Below, one piece after another: positions 8,808-18,545 of a stretch of DNA of 64,000 nucleotides. Source of the DNA: an uncultured Eubacteriales bacterium (GTDB lineage: Bacteria; Bacillota; Clostridia; Christensenellales; CAG-138); contig CADCJW010000003.1 of the NCBI GenBank assembly GCA_902801845.1, positions 124,001 through 188,000 on the forward strand. Reading direction: 5' to 3'. The position numbers and the translations under genes are program-made. The number at the start of each line of letters is the position of its first letter. Positions within the stretch are counted from its first letter, which is position 1. Below the pieces are notes generated by a model that worked only from the letters and a program-made list of their open reading frames with translations, had not been told where the DNA came from and did not search any database.

Positions 8808-9509
8808 CTACACCGTAGGCACCATGCGCAGAAGAAGATTGCCCCTGTACAGGAACTCGCCCAGCAGGGAGTTTTCCAAAAACTCCGACAGGCGAGGCAC
8901 CACCACCAGCAGGATGGGCGCCACCATGAACAGCACGAACACCAAAAAGATGCCGTGCAGCAGCCCGATGCCGCAGGAGATGAGCACGTCGAACCGCTTG
9001 AGATGGGGGAGCCCGTCGGCGCCGAAGTCCACGAGCCGCAGGACGAACCCCAGCAGCAGCCTAAAGATCAAAAAGAGCAGCAACAGGGACAGGATATTCA
9101 GCACCGTGTCCACGATGGTCTGGTTGAAGTAATCCCCCAGGGAGTAGATGCCCCGGGCCTCATAGACCCGGTTCTTCACGTTTTTGGTCACCGCCTGGCC
9201 GAAGGGGATGGGCATGTTGGCGTTCTTCACCACCACGGCCAGCTCCTTTTCCTCCACCTGGGACGCGGACACGTGGACCAACTCCACGCTGGTCTCGTTG
9301 ATGTATTCGTACCCTTCGAAGTAGTAGAGCATCATCTCGTACAGGTTTTGCCGCTTCTGGAAGGCGCCGGACAGGCTGGTGCACAGCAGCAGGGCCAACC
9401 CGAAGGAAAGGATGGACAGGCCCAGGCTGATGGCGGAGTAGACCACGCCCCGATAATAACCGGCCAACAGCGCGATGGCCAGGATCAACAGGATCACAAG
9501 ATCGACCAT
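8808..9509 (-). CDS. CvpA-family membrane protein
   Basis: 233 residues with an N-terminal pair of membrane helices (about 3-22 and 25-45), a soluble segment (about 50-125) and two more helices (about 135-160 and 178-205). The opening MVDLVILLILAIALLAGYYRG is the CvpA signature, in which a short first helix is followed by G-x-x-R-G. CvpA proteins are tied to colicin V export in E. coli and to envelope stability in others; the biochemical role is unclear. The extended middle loop is longer than in small CvpA proteins. It sits nine bases after the upstream gene, in one operon. Confidence 0.75.
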   Translation of the reverse strand: MVDLVILLILAIALLAGYYRGVVYSAISLGLSILSFGLALLLCTSLSGAFQKRQNLYEMMLYYFEGYEYINETSVELVHVSASQVEEKELAVVVKNANMPIPFGQAVTKNVKNRVYEARGIYSLGDYFNQTIVDTVLNILSLLLLFLIFRLLLGFVLRLVDFGADGLPHLKRFDVLISCGIGLLHGIFLVFVLFMVAPILLVVVPRLSEFLENSLLGEFLYRGNLLLRMVPTV

Positions 9510-9518
9510 AGCAGCTCC

Positions 9519-10628
9519 TTATGACTGACGTTTCGCAATATAGCAGTCGTCGCCGCTGACCAGCAGGAAGGAGGATTCGTCCAGCTTCAGGGCGTCGTCC
9601 GCCGGGTAGGAAAGGATGATATCGGCGGAGGGGGAGTTCTTGCCCGAGAAGGTGTAGCTGATCATCCGCGTCCGGGTCACGATCCGGATGCCGCTGGCCT
9701 GCAAAAAGGCGTTCACGATGTTTTCGCCCACGTACACGGTGAGCATGGTGGTGTTGGGGGCGTCCGCTTCCGCCAGGGCCAGGGTGTAGAGGGTGTGCTG
9801 GTTGCTGGAGCCCCGGGGCTTGAGCAGGAAGCGGACCGTGCCGCCGCTGGCGGATACGTCCATGACCTCCTTGCCGTAGATGCCCACCCGATACCGCTCC
9901 CGGCTGCTGTCCATGCTGTAGCGGATGATGTCCTCCGTGCCCACCAAAAAGACGGAATCCTCCGTGAAGTACACCCGCTCGATGCTCTGCTCGTAGAAGG
10001 AGGGATAGTAGCTCATGGTGCCGCCGTTGTTGTAGTCGTACAGCCGCACCGTGGTCACGGGCAGGGACGCCTGGGTGTTCACGCAGATGACCCACAGCAT
10101 CTCCCGGCCGTACTTGGTCTCGAACCCGAAGTTGACCACCTTGCTTTCGGAGAAGTCGATGGGGTTGCCCACGGCCTGGGCGGAGGCGTTGAACACCACG
10201 ATGGAATCCAGCCCGTTTATGTCGTTGGTCCTGAGCGCCGCACAGTGCCCTTCGCCGCAGGCCACGCCCCGGATGGTGCCGTTGAGGGTCAGGGCGTTGA
10301 AGTTCCTGAGCTGGAGATTGGAGCCCGCGTACACCGCCGTCATGGTGGAGGAGACCCCAAACCCGTCGATGGCGATAGGCAGGTTGATCACGGTGCTCTT
10401 CTTGGTATCGGCGATGTTCACCTGGATCAGGTCCGTGGCGGAGGCGTAGCTCAGATAGTTCCCCGACACGATGTAGTCCATGTTGGCCTGGATGCCCAGC
10501 TTTTCATAGGTGAGGGACACGTCCCGCTGCCGGAACATGAGATAGAACACGGCAAACAGGCCGCCCGAAAGGACCAGGGCGACCAGGCCGAACAGTATCA
10601 AACGCAGGAAATTGATCTTCGGTCTCAT
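9519..10628 (-). CDS. Membrane-anchored extracytoplasmic protein, probable beta-propeller (DUF5711-like)
   Basis: 369 residues. One N-terminal membrane helix (about 10-30) is followed by a beta-rich region of repeated short strands with no enzyme motif that I can see. The layout recalls DUF5711 proteins, which are predicted propellers found in Clostridia; this name is a recollection and not a match I could run. It is first in an operon with a CvpA-like protein and an aminotransferase. The upstream ribosome site is weak (AGGT about ten bases before the ATG). It faces away from tig across a 236-base gap that holds a promoter for each direction. Confidence 0.55.
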   Translation of the reverse strand: MRPKINFLRLILFGLVALVLSGGLFAVFYLMFRQRDVSLTYEKLGIQANMDYIVSGNYLSYASATDLIQVNIADTKKSTVINLPIAIDGFGVSSTMTAVYAGSNLQLRNFNALTLNGTIRGVACGEGHCAALRTNDINGLDSIVVFNASAQAVGNPIDFSESKVVNFGFETKYGREMLWVICVNTQASLPVTTVRLYDYNNGGTMSYYPSFYEQSIERVYFTEDSVFLVGTEDIIRYSMDSSRERYRVGIYGKEVMDVSASGGTVRFLLKPRGSSNQHTLYTLALAEADAPNTTMLTVYVGENIVNAFLQASGIRIVTRTRMISYTFSGKNSPSADIILSYPADDALKLDESSFLLVSGDDCYIAKRQS

Positions 10629-10649
10629 ACACGTTTACCTATTTTCTAT

Positions 10650-10679
10650 ACTCTACCACCTTATGGCCCGCCAGGTCAA
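10650..10679 (-). promoter_or_regulatory. Probable promoter for the propeller - cvpA - aminotransferase operon
   Basis: On the minus strand TTGACC (10679-10674) is followed after 18 bases by TAGAGT (10655-10650). The match is moderate, but the position about 20 bases upstream of the first ATG fits. Confidence 0.4.
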
Positions 10680-10778
10680 GGAAACAAACGCGATGTTGCA
10701 ATTTATTTACGCCTGCCCGGTAAATGGGGCAACCCTGTGAATTTCTGGAAATAGCGCGGGATATGGTCGGATTTAGCC

Positions 10779-10807
10779 TTGCATTTGGCGGATGGCTGTG
10801 GTAGAAT
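10779..10807 (+). promoter_or_regulatory. Probable tig promoter
   Basis: TTGCAT (10779-10784), 17-base spacer, TAGAAT (10802-10807). The -10 box is good and the -35 weak. The RNA leader would be about 50 bases, leading to an AAGGAG ribosome site at 10852-10857. Confidence 0.5.
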
Positions 10808-10864
10808 GACACGCTATGTTAAAATGCGTAGAGTATGCAAGTAAGCAATACAAGGAGAAGGATC

Positions 10865-12187
10865 ATGTCAGTTCTTGAAATGAAGGAAGGCAACATTGCC
10901 AGGCTCACCATCACCGTCGATAAGGACGCCTTCGTGAAGGCGTTGAACGATGCCTACCATAAAACCGGCAGCCGCTATCCTGTGCCCGGCTTCCGCAAGG
11001 GCAAAGCCCCCCGCAAGGTCATTGAGGCCAACTACGGCGCCATGGTCTTCTATGACGAGGCCTTCGATCTTTGCTGGGCGGAGCCCTACGACGCCGCCGT
11101 GGCCGAGCATAAGCTGGTCCCCGTGGACCGTCCCTCCGTGGTGGATATCCCCGTCATGAGCGAGACCGAGGGCGTCACCTACGTGGCCGAGGTCCAGCTC
11201 AAGCCCGAGGTCACCCTGGGCCAGTACAAGGGTATAGCCGTGAAGAAGCTGGCGTATACTGTGACGGACGAAGAAGTGGACAACGCTCTGAAGATGGAGC
11301 AGCAAAAGCAGGTCCGCTATGAGGACGTGGATCGGCCCGTGGAGAACGGGGATCGGATCATCCTCGATTACTGCGGCAAGGTGGACGGCGTGGCCTTCGA
11401 GGGCGGCACCGCCCAGGATCAGACCCTGGACATCGGCTCCCACACCTTCATCCCCGGCTTCGAGGAGCAGCTCGTCGGCGTCAATCCCGGCGAGGAGAAG
11501 GACATCCACGTCACCTTCCCCGAGGAGTATCATGCCGAGAATCTCAAGGGCAAGGCCGCCGTCTTTACCTGCAAGGTGAAGACCGTCCAGAAGAAGGAGC
11601 TGCCTGAGATCGACGACGAGTTCATCAAGGACATCTCCGAGCAGGACACCGTGGCAGAGTGGAAAGAGAACAAGAAGCAGGAGCTTTTGAAGGCCCGGGA
11701 GACCGCGGCGAAGAACGCCCGGGAAAATGAGCTTTTGGAAAAGGCTGCCGACAACGCCCAGGTGGACATCCCCGACTGCATGGTGAACCGGGAGGTCCAG
11801 TACATGATGCAGAACATGGCCTACCAGCTGGCGGCTTCCGGGCTGAAGCTGGAGGACTACTTCAAGTACATGGGCACCGACAAGGAAAAGATGGAGGCCA
11901 TGTACCGCCCCGACGCCAAGCAGCGGGTGAAGGTGGAGCTGGTCATCGAGGCCATCAAGAAGGCCGAGAACGTCACCGCTTCTGACGAGGAGATCGAGAA
12001 GGCCGTGGCCCTCTACGCCGAGCAGAACGGTCTCACCAAGGAGAAGCTCATGGAGACCCTGACCGAGGACGACAAGGCCTACTTTGCGGATAAGGCCTGC
12101 GCCGACAAGATCATCGACCTGCTGGTGGCCACCGCCGTGGAGACGGAGGAGGAGCCCGCCAAGGACGAGGCGCCCAAGGCCGAATAA
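10865..12187 (+). CDS. tig: Trigger factor, ribosome-bound chaperone and prolyl isomerase
   Basis: 440 residues. The N-terminal domain carries the ribosome-docking signature GFRKGKAPR; an FKBP-type isomerase domain (about 160-245) is followed by a helical C-terminal chaperone domain and an acidic tail. It binds ribosomal protein L23 at the exit tunnel and shields nascent chains. An upstream in-frame Met exists, but the ATG at 10865 sits correctly behind AAGGAG and gives the usual N-terminus [10 protein letters not shown]. It heads the conserved tig-clpP-clpX block, linking folding of new proteins with their degradation. Confidence 0.96.
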   Translation: MSVLEMKEGNIARLTITVDKDAFVKALNDAYHKTGSRYPVPGFRKGKAPRKVIEANYGAMVFYDEAFDLCWAEPYDAAVAEHKLVPVDRPSVVDIPVMSETEGVTYVAEVQLKPEVTLGQYKGIAVKKLAYTVTDEEVDNALKMEQQKQVRYEDVDRPVENGDRIILDYCGKVDGVAFEGGTAQDQTLDIGSHTFIPGFEEQLVGVNPGEEKDIHVTFPEEYHAENLKGKAAVFTCKVKTVQKKELPEIDDEFIKDISEQDTVAEWKENKKQELLKARETAAKNARENELLEKAADNAQVDIPDCMVNREVQYMMQNMAYQLAASGLKLEDYFKYMGTDKEKMEAMYRPDAKQRVKVELVIEAIKKAENVTASDEEIEKAVALYAEQNGLTKEKLMETLTEDDKAYFADKACADKIIDLLVATAVETEEEPAKDEAPKAE

Positions 12188-12231
12188 GACCGGGAGGAAC
12201 GGTCCATATTTCCTCCAGGAAGGAGAAGCGA

Positions 12232-12816
12232 ATGAATCTTATCCCCTATGTTGTGGAGCAAACCAACCGCGGCGAGCGTTCCTACGACATCTATTCCCGC
12301 CTGCTGAAGGATCGGATCATCTTCCTCGGCGGCGAGATCGACGACGACGTGGCCAACAGCGTCATCGCCCAGATGCTCTTTTTGGAAGCCGACGATCCCG
12401 ACAAGGACATCTACCTCTATATCAACAGCCCCGGCGGTTCCGTGAGCGCGGGATTGGCCATCTATGACACCATGCAGTATATCCGCTGCGAGGTGTGCAC
12501 CATCTGCGTGGGCCTGGCGGCCAGCATGGGCGCCTTCCTGCTGGCGGCGGGGGCCAAGGGCAAGCGCAAGGCCCTGGAGAACGCCGAAATCATGATCCAC
12601 CAGCCCTCCGGCGGCGCCCAGGGCAAGGCCACCGACATCTCCATCGTGGCCGAGCAGATCATCAAGATCAAGCGTCGCTTGAACGAGATCCTCTCCAAAC
12701 GCACCGGCCAGCCTGTGGAGAAGGTGGAGCGCGATACGGAGCTGGACAACTACATGGACGCCCAGGAGGCCAAGGCCTACGGCATCATCGACGAGGTCAT
12801 CGTCCCCCGTCGGTAA
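12232..12816 (+). CDS. clpP: ATP-dependent Clp protease proteolytic subunit
   Basis: 194 residues. The catalytic triad is S98 (in GLAASMGAF), H123 (in MIHQP) and D172 (in DTELDNY), at exactly the positions used in B. subtilis ClpP. It forms the two-ring, 14-subunit peptidase chamber that works with ClpX, encoded 24 bases downstream. A strong GGAAGGAG site precedes the ATG. The N-terminal [25 protein letters not shown] loop region that docks ATPases is intact. Confidence 0.97.
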   Translation: MNLIPYVVEQTNRGERSYDIYSRLLKDRIIFLGGEIDDDVANSVIAQMLFLEADDPDKDIYLYINSPGGSVSAGLAIYDTMQYIRCEVCTICVGLAASMGAFLLAAGAKGKRKALENAEIMIHQPSGGAQGKATDISIVAEQIIKIKRRLNEILSKRTGQPVEKVERDTELDNYMDAQEAKAYGIIDEVIVPRR

Positions 12817-12840
12817 CGAGAAAGGAAACATAGGAATCAC

Positions 12841-14187
<1,347 letters not shown>

Positions 14188-14198
14188 ACAGAACGAAA

Positions 14199-14235
14199 AC
14201 ACCCCGTTGGGATCGTACCAACGGGGTGTTTTTTT
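14199..14235 (+). terminator. Intrinsic terminator of the tig-clpP-clpX operon
   Basis: Twelve-base perfect stem ACACCCCGTTGG (14199-14210) with CCAACGGGGTGT (14218-14229), 7-base loop, then seven T. Upstream As give partial activity for the convergent exported-protein gene. Confidence 0.92.
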
Positions 14236-14259
14236 CTTGCTCGAAAAGCTTTAATTGCC

Positions 14260-15156
14260 TTAAGCGGCTGCGGGTACGGCAGCTTTGGCGGCCGCGGGGA
14301 TCTCGATGGGGGGGACGCTGTTGAATTGGGACAGATTGCAGTCGATCAGGGCCGTGGGGATATCCACGCTTACTTCCATGCCCTCCATTTCGCTCATGTC
14401 CATGGAGGCTTTCAGAGCGGCGTCCATCAGGTCCTTCATCATGCTGGTCAAATCGATCGAAAACCGTACAGGTAGCTTTGTCTCTTTGTCCACATAGATG
14501 GTGACCTCGAAATCGCCCAGGCCATTGGAGCCGTCCTCGGACCCGGTTTCGCCCACTATCCCGGACAGGGGATTGTCGGAACCGGCGGCGTTCATGGCCT
14601 TCTGCAGGTATTGTCCGTCGACGATGGCGGTATAGACGTCCATATCGTGCCCATCGACCGACTCCGTGCCGATCTTCTGTATCTCCTTGGCAGAACCGAT
14701 GACGGCGGACATGTCGTCCATACTGAAGGAAGCTTTTTCACTCTGTTTTTTGGTCCAGGTGGCCCCGTCGTCGTCAGAAGAGTAGGAGATGACGGCGTCC
14801 CCGTCCTTCTCACTGTACATCAGCGATTGGTTGTCCTCCGTTTTGCCCATGTAGGACATATGCATCTGCATCTGCCCGCGCATGGCATAGGGTTCCTTTT
14901 GATACTCCATGCCCAGATTGAGCGCAACGTTCAAAGGCATGTTGATAATGGTTTGCCCCCCCATGGACATGACGATGGACAGGTCCAGCACGATATCCAG
15001 ATCCATGCGCATGCTGTCCACGGCGTTCAGGTTTTGGAAGACTTCGGTGAGCTCCTGCTCGGGGGTACTTTCAGCCCGGGCGGGCGCAGAGGGCAGCGCA
15101 AGCACCAGGCCGAAAAGCAGGGCGAGCGTCAGCAGAACAGATACGGTTTTTTTCAT
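14260..15156 (-). CDS. Exported protein of unknown function (LppX/LolA-like, DUF6612-like)
   Basis: 298 residues. It has a clear signal peptide (basic start, hydrophobic 4-20, cleavage after ARA around residue 27) and no lipobox Cys, so it should be released or wall-associated. The mature part has a Met-rich middle and alternating strands typical of the one-sided beta-sheet fold in LppX and LolA-like proteins, with the phrase VYVDKET-LPVRF-like (TIYVDKETKLPVRFSID) that is common in this group. The ATG at 15156 was chosen over an upstream in-frame Met because GGAGG lies just before it and the signal peptide starts there. Ligand unknown. Confidence 0.6.
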   Translation of the reverse strand: MKKTVSVLLTLALLFGLVLALPSAPARAESTPEQELTEVFQNLNAVDSMRMDLDIVLDLSIVMSMGGQTIINMPLNVALNLGMEYQKEPYAMRGQMQMHMSYMGKTEDNQSLMYSEKDGDAVISYSSDDDGATWTKKQSEKASFSMDDMSAVIGSAKEIQKIGTESVDGHDMDVYTAIVDGQYLQKAMNAAGSDNPLSGIVGETGSEDGSNGLGDFEVTIYVDKETKLPVRFSIDLTSMMKDLMDAALKASMDMSEMEGMEVSVDIPTALIDCNLSQFNSVPPIEIPAAAKAAVPAAA

Positions 15157-15205
15157 TTTTTCCTCCGGATAAATCGCGCTTTGAGGTGACATGAGATACA
15201 TATTC

Positions 15206-15234
15206 AGTATGCCATAAGAAAAAAATCCTGTCAA
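15206..15234 (-). promoter_or_regulatory. Promoter of the exported-protein gene
   Basis: On the minus strand TTGACA (15234-15229), 17-base spacer, CATACT (15211-15206). The leader would be about 40 bases. It is back-to-back with the rph promoter 50 bases away. Confidence 0.6.
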
Positions 15235-15281
15235 CAATCAACATAATGCTGCAAAATGCTGGAAGAAAAACAGCTTTCGAG

Positions 15282-15309
15282 TTGCCTTTTTTGGGGCATG
15301 TGATACAAT
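15282..15309 (+). promoter_or_regulatory. Promoter of rph
   Basis: TTGCCT (15282-15287), 16-base spacer, TACAAT (15304-15309). The transcript would start near 15316, about 30 bases before the rph start codon. Confidence 0.6.
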
Positions 15310-15346
15310 GTTTGACAAATGGAACCATGCGGGGAGGATGACCATC

Positions 15347-16060
15347 ATGCGCAAGGACGGCAGAGAGGACAACGAACTAAGGCCCATCACCCTGGTCCGG
15401 GATTTTACGGACACCAAGGGCGGCTCCGTACTCATTAACTGGGGCAACACCAGGGTGCTGTGCACCGCCCTTTTGGAGGAGGGGACCATGCCTTTTTTGA
15501 AGGGGACGGGGAAGGGGTGGCTCACGGCGGAGTACGCCATGCTCCCCTCCAGCACCGGCAATCGAAAGAAGAGGGACTATTTGAAGCAGGACGGCCGCTC
15601 CACGGAGATCCAGCGGCTCATCGGCCGGAGCCTTCGGACGGGGGTGGACCTTTACAAGCTGGGGGAGCGGGTCATCTATGTGGATTGCGACGTGCTCCAG
15701 GCCGACGGCGGCACCCGCACCGCCTCCATCACCGGGGCCTACGTGGCCGTGGCCCTGGGCGTCCAAAAGTGGCTTAGGGAGGGCCGGCTGGAGGAGGACC
15801 CCATGATCCACCGCATCGCTGCCGTGTCCGTGGGCATCGTCAACGACAGGCCCATGCTGGACCTCTGCTACGGGGAGGACTCCGCCGCCCAGGTGGACAT
15901 GAACCTGGTCATGGACGAGACGGGGGCCTTCATCGAGGTCCAGGGCACGGGGGAGGGCCGCGCCTTCTCCCGGGCGGAGCTCGACGCGCTGTTGTCCCTG
16001 GGGGAAAGCGGCATCCGCGCCCTCATGGAAAAGCAGCGGGCGGCGGAGGGCAGCGATTGA
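15347..16060 (+). CDS. rph: Ribonuclease PH
   Basis: 237 residues. A phosphorolytic 3'-5' exoribonuclease that trims tRNA 3' ends using phosphate. The signature RKDGREDNELRP at the N-terminus, the basic stretch NRKKRDYLKQDGRSTEIQRLIGRSLR and the D-G-G-T-R-T-A-S-I-T-G motif are all present. Two closely spaced ATGs exist (15338 and 15347); the second has GGGGAGG at nine bases and gives the standard N-terminus, while the first abuts the ribosome site. Rph is often fused or adjacent to a dITP pyrophosphatase gene in Firmicutes; none is here. Confidence 0.95.
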   Translation: MRKDGREDNELRPITLVRDFTDTKGGSVLINWGNTRVLCTALLEEGTMPFLKGTGKGWLTAEYAMLPSSTGNRKKRDYLKQDGRSTEIQRLIGRSLRTGVDLYKLGERVIYVDCDVLQADGGTRTASITGAYVAVALGVQKWLREGRLEEDPMIHRIAAVSVGIVNDRPMLDLCYGEDSAAQVDMNLVMDETGAFIEVQGTGEGRAFSRAELDALLSLGESGIRALMEKQRAAEGSD

Positions 16061-16067
16061 TTGGCCC

Positions 16068-16096
16068 TTGCCACCGCCTGAAAATTCAGGTACAAT
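16068..16096 (+). promoter_or_regulatory. Strong promoter of the split transketolase genes, with a palindrome in its spacer
   Basis: TTGCCA (16068-16073), 17-base spacer, TACAAT (16091-16096). The spacer contains the perfect palindrome CCTGAA-AA-TTCAGG (16077-16090) that abuts the -10 box, where a bound regulator would block polymerase. Confidence 0.75.
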
Positions 16097-16140
16097 AAAA
16101 AATACGGAAACAGAAATACTGCGAGAATAAGGAGATGCAC

Positions 16141-16983
16141 ATGGATCAAAAAGAAGTAAAGGCGCTCAAAGCGTTTGCCCTGCGCATCCGCCTGGCAGCC
16201 TTGGACGCCATCCACTCCATCGGCTCCGGCCACGTGGGTGGGGCGCTGAGCATCGCGGACGCGTTGGCGGTCCTCTACGGGCGGGAGATGAACGTGCGGC
16301 CGGAGGACCCCAAGTGGCCCGATCGGGACAAGCTGGTCTGCTCCAAGGGCCATGCCGGCCCCGGTGTCTACGGGACCTTGGCCCTCAAGGGCTTCTTCCC
16401 CTATGAGGAGCTCAAGACCCTCAACAAGAACGGCACCCGGCTCCCCAGCCATTGCGATCGGAACAAGACCCCCGGCATCGACGTGACCACCGGCTCCCTG
16501 GGCCAGGGCACCTCCCAGGCGGCGGGCCTGGCTCTCGGCGATCGGCTCAAGGGCCGGAAGAACCGGGTTTTCCTCATCGTGGGCGACGGCGAGATGGACG
16601 AGGGCCAGTGCTGGGAATCCTTCGCCTTCGCGGCGGCCCATAAGCTTTCCAATCTGGTGGTCCTCATCGACTGGAACAAGAAGCAGCTGGACGGCTACTG
16701 CGACGACGTACTGCCCATGGGCAGCTTCGCGGAGAAGATGCGGGCCTTCGGCTTCGACACCGAAGAGGTGAACGGCAACGACGTGGAAGCCGTGGCCGCG
16801 GCCCTGGAGCGCACCCGGCAGGGGGGCGACAAGCCCTACGCCATCGTGCTGGACACGGTGAAGGGCGCGGGTGTGGAGGACGTGGAAAACACCCTCATGA
16901 ACCACAGCATCCCCGTGAACGACGAGAAGTACGAGAAATGGACCACCGAGCTCAAGGCGGAGCTCGCCGCGCTGGAGGGCTAA
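16141..16983 (+). CDS. Transketolase, N-terminal (thiamine diphosphate-binding) subunit
   Basis: 280 residues. It is the first half of a split transketolase. The thiamine diphosphate motif starts at GDGEMDEGQCWES and ends at NKKQLDG, and the catalytic His-containing motif SKGHAGPGVYG is present. Together with the next gene it should move two-carbon units between sugar phosphates in the non-oxidative pentose phosphate pathway. ATGs occur at 16135 and 16141; the AAGGAG site directly abuts the first and is six bases from the second, so I chose the second. Such split pairs may alternatively use non-standard sugars; the true substrate is not shown by sequence. Confidence 0.9.
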   Translation: MDQKEVKALKAFALRIRLAALDAIHSIGSGHVGGALSIADALAVLYGREMNVRPEDPKWPDRDKLVCSKGHAGPGVYGTLALKGFFPYEELKTLNKNGTRLPSHCDRNKTPGIDVTTGSLGQGTSQAAGLALGDRLKGRKNRVFLIVGDGEMDEGQCWESFAFAAAHKLSNLVVLIDWNKKQLDGYCDDVLPMGSFAEKMRAFGFDTEEVNGNDVEAVAAALERTRQGGDKPYAIVLDTVKGAGVEDVENTLMNHSIPVNDEKYEKWTTELKAELAALEG

Positions 16984-16987
16984 CCAT

Positions 16988-17947
16988 ATGAAGATCGTAT
17001 ACAACGGCGAAATGGACAAGCGCCTGTGCAAGGAAGTCCTGGGGGAGACCATCCCCGCCATTTTGGAGAGCGATCCGGACACCATCTATCTGGACGCGGA
17101 TCTCATGAGCTGCATCGGCACGCTGAAATACGGCCAGCAGCATCGGGATAGGGCCATCGACTGCGGCATCGCAGAGGCCAACATGGCCGGCGTGGCGGCG
17201 GGCCTCGCCATGGCGGGCTTCAAGCCCCTCATCCACTCCTTCGGCATCTTTGCCTCCCGGCGCATCTTCGACCAGATCTTCCTCTCCGGCGGCTACGCCA
17301 AGAACGACATCACCGTCCTGGGCTCCGACCCCGGCGTCACCGCGGCCATGAACGGCGGCACCCACATGCCCTTTGAGGACGTGGCCCTCTACCGGGTCGT
17401 TCCCGGCTCCACGGTGCTGGAGCCCTCGGACCCCACCTGCCTCGTAAGCCTTCTCAAGCAGTGCGTGGATCGCCCCGGCATCAAGTACCTTCGGGTGGGC
17501 CGCAAGAGCCTGGCCCGGGTCTATGAGGAGGGCAGCGAGCTGCCCATCGGCAAGGCCCCCGTCCTTAGGGACGGCACCGACGTGACCATCTTCGCCGCCG
17601 GCATCATGGTCCACGAGGCCATGCAGGCCGCCGCGTCCCTGGAGCAGCAGGGCATCTCGGCCGCGGTGGTGGACTGCTATTCCATCAAGCCCATCGACCG
17701 GGAGACCGTGACCGCCATGGCCAAAAAGACCGGCGCCGTGGTGGTGGCCGAGAACGCCAACCGTCACGGCGGCCTCTACTCCGCCGTGCTGGAGGTCCTG
17801 GCCGAGAACTGCCCCGTGCCCGCCGCCAACGTGTCCGTGGAGGACGAGTTCGGCGAGGTGGGCACCCAGGGGTACCTGCAGCAGCGCTTCGGCCTCACCG
17901 CCGCCCACATCGAGGAGCAGGTCAAGGCCGTCCTCGCCCGCAAATAA
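16988..17947 (+). CDS. Transketolase, C-terminal (pyrimidine-binding) subunit
   Basis: 319 residues. It has the Pyr domain (DADL, GIAEANMAGVAAGLA, with the conserved Glu that activates thiamine diphosphate) and the C-terminal transketolase domain (VVDCYSIKPID, VVVAENANRHGGLYSAV). It begins four bases after the N-terminal half, with the GGAGGGC ribosome site inside the end of that gene, so the subunits should be made in equal amounts. It also resembles the 1-deoxyxylulose-5-phosphate synthase C-half, as all split transketolases do. The gene ends at a strong two-way terminator. Confidence 0.9.
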   Translation: MKIVYNGEMDKRLCKEVLGETIPAILESDPDTIYLDADLMSCIGTLKYGQQHRDRAIDCGIAEANMAGVAAGLAMAGFKPLIHSFGIFASRRIFDQIFLSGGYAKNDITVLGSDPGVTAAMNGGTHMPFEDVALYRVVPGSTVLEPSDPTCLVSLLKQCVDRPGIKYLRVGRKSLARVYEEGSELPIGKAPVLRDGTDVTIFAAGIMVHEAMQAAASLEQQGISAAVVDCYSIKPIDRETVTAMAKKTGAVVVAENANRHGGLYSAVLEVLAENCPVPAANVSVEDEFGEVGTQGYLQQRFGLTAAHIEEQVKAVLARK

Positions 17948-17964
17948 GGAACAGACAGCAAACC

Positions 17965-17995
17965 AAAAAGGCCGTCCTCTGGACGGCCTTTTTCG
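17965..17995. terminator. Bidirectional intrinsic terminator between the transketolase and GNAT genes
   Basis: Thirteen-base perfect stem, AAAAAGGCCGTCC (17965-17977) with GGACGGCCTTTTT (17981-17993), and a 3-base loop. A-tract and T-tract are symmetric, serving both converging genes. Confidence 0.92.
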
Positions 17996-18003
17996 TTGCA
18001 GCT

Positions 18004-18405
18004 TTATCCCCGCAAAAAGGCTTTGCAGCCGAAGCTGTTCACGGGCTTGAACCCCAGGGCCTGGTAGAAGGCCACCGTTTCCGGCCTGTCGTCGGTGAGC
18101 AGCTGCACCTGCCGCACGCTCCTGAACCGGTCCAGGGCGGCTTCGAGGAGGGCCCGGCCCACGCCCCGGCCCTGATACTCCGGCCGCACCAGGACATCCT
18201 GGATCAGCACCACGGTCTGCCCGTCGCCTACGGCCCGCAGCAGGCCGATCAGCCCTTCGTCCTCGTAGGCAGCGAGGCACAGCAGCGATTCGGCGAACCC
18301 CGCTTTGAGCACCTCGGGATGGTCCGTATAGGCGATCCAGCCCACGCTTTTGTAGAGGGAGAGGATCTCCTCCTCGTCGTACGCCCCGTATTCCCGGATG
18401 TCCAT
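18004..18405 (-). CDS. GNAT-family N-acetyltransferase
   Basis: 133 residues. The acetyl-CoA binding motif A is clear (VLVRPEYQGRGVGRALLEAAL, Q/R-x-x-G-x-G/A), preceded by the beta4 strand and followed by VAFYQALGF. Small enzymes of this kind acetylate amino groups on small molecules or proteins; the substrate is not predictable. The ATG has an AAAGGAGG site nine bases upstream, and an extended -10 (TGGTATGAT, minus strand, about 18443-18435) lies just beyond. It is transcribed away from the B12 operon across a 600-base gap. Confidence 0.85.
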   Translation of the reverse strand: MDIREYGAYDEEEILSLYKSVGWIAYTDHPEVLKAGFAESLLCLAAYEDEGLIGLLRAVGDGQTVVLIQDVLVRPEYQGRGVGRALLEAALDRFRSVRQVQLLTDDRPETVAFYQALGFKPVNSFGCKAFLRG

Positions 18406-18469
18406 GGCCCGCGCCTCCTTTCATCGATGTATCCATCATACCACATCCATACGCAGGGAGGCAAGGGGG

Positions 18470-18545
18470 CGTTGGTCTCAATCCGGTTGCGTTGATACCA
18501 ACGGGGCATGGGTTGATACCAACGAAAGCCAAACTGGTATCATCC
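18470..18545. repeat. Four phased TTG-N4-CAA sites (operator-like array)
   Basis: Fourteen-base imperfect palindromes start at 18470, 18490, 18511 and 18532, spaced 20, 21 and 21 bases, close to two DNA turns. Sites two and three share a 13-base identity (GTTGATACCAACG at 18491-18503 and 18512-18524). Site one is CGTTG-GTCT-CAATC and site four, the weakest, is AACTG-GTAT-CATCC. The array lies between a GNAT gene and the B12 operon promoter and is not coding. Equal spacing on one DNA face suggests cooperative protein binding. No regulator gene is adjacent. Confidence 0.6.

Noticed and set aside
14205..14224. CGTTGG...CCAACG at the clpX end as another copy of the phased sites at 18.5 kb
   Set aside because: It is the stem of an intrinsic terminator; the similarity is limited to the palindromic arms and the centre differs.
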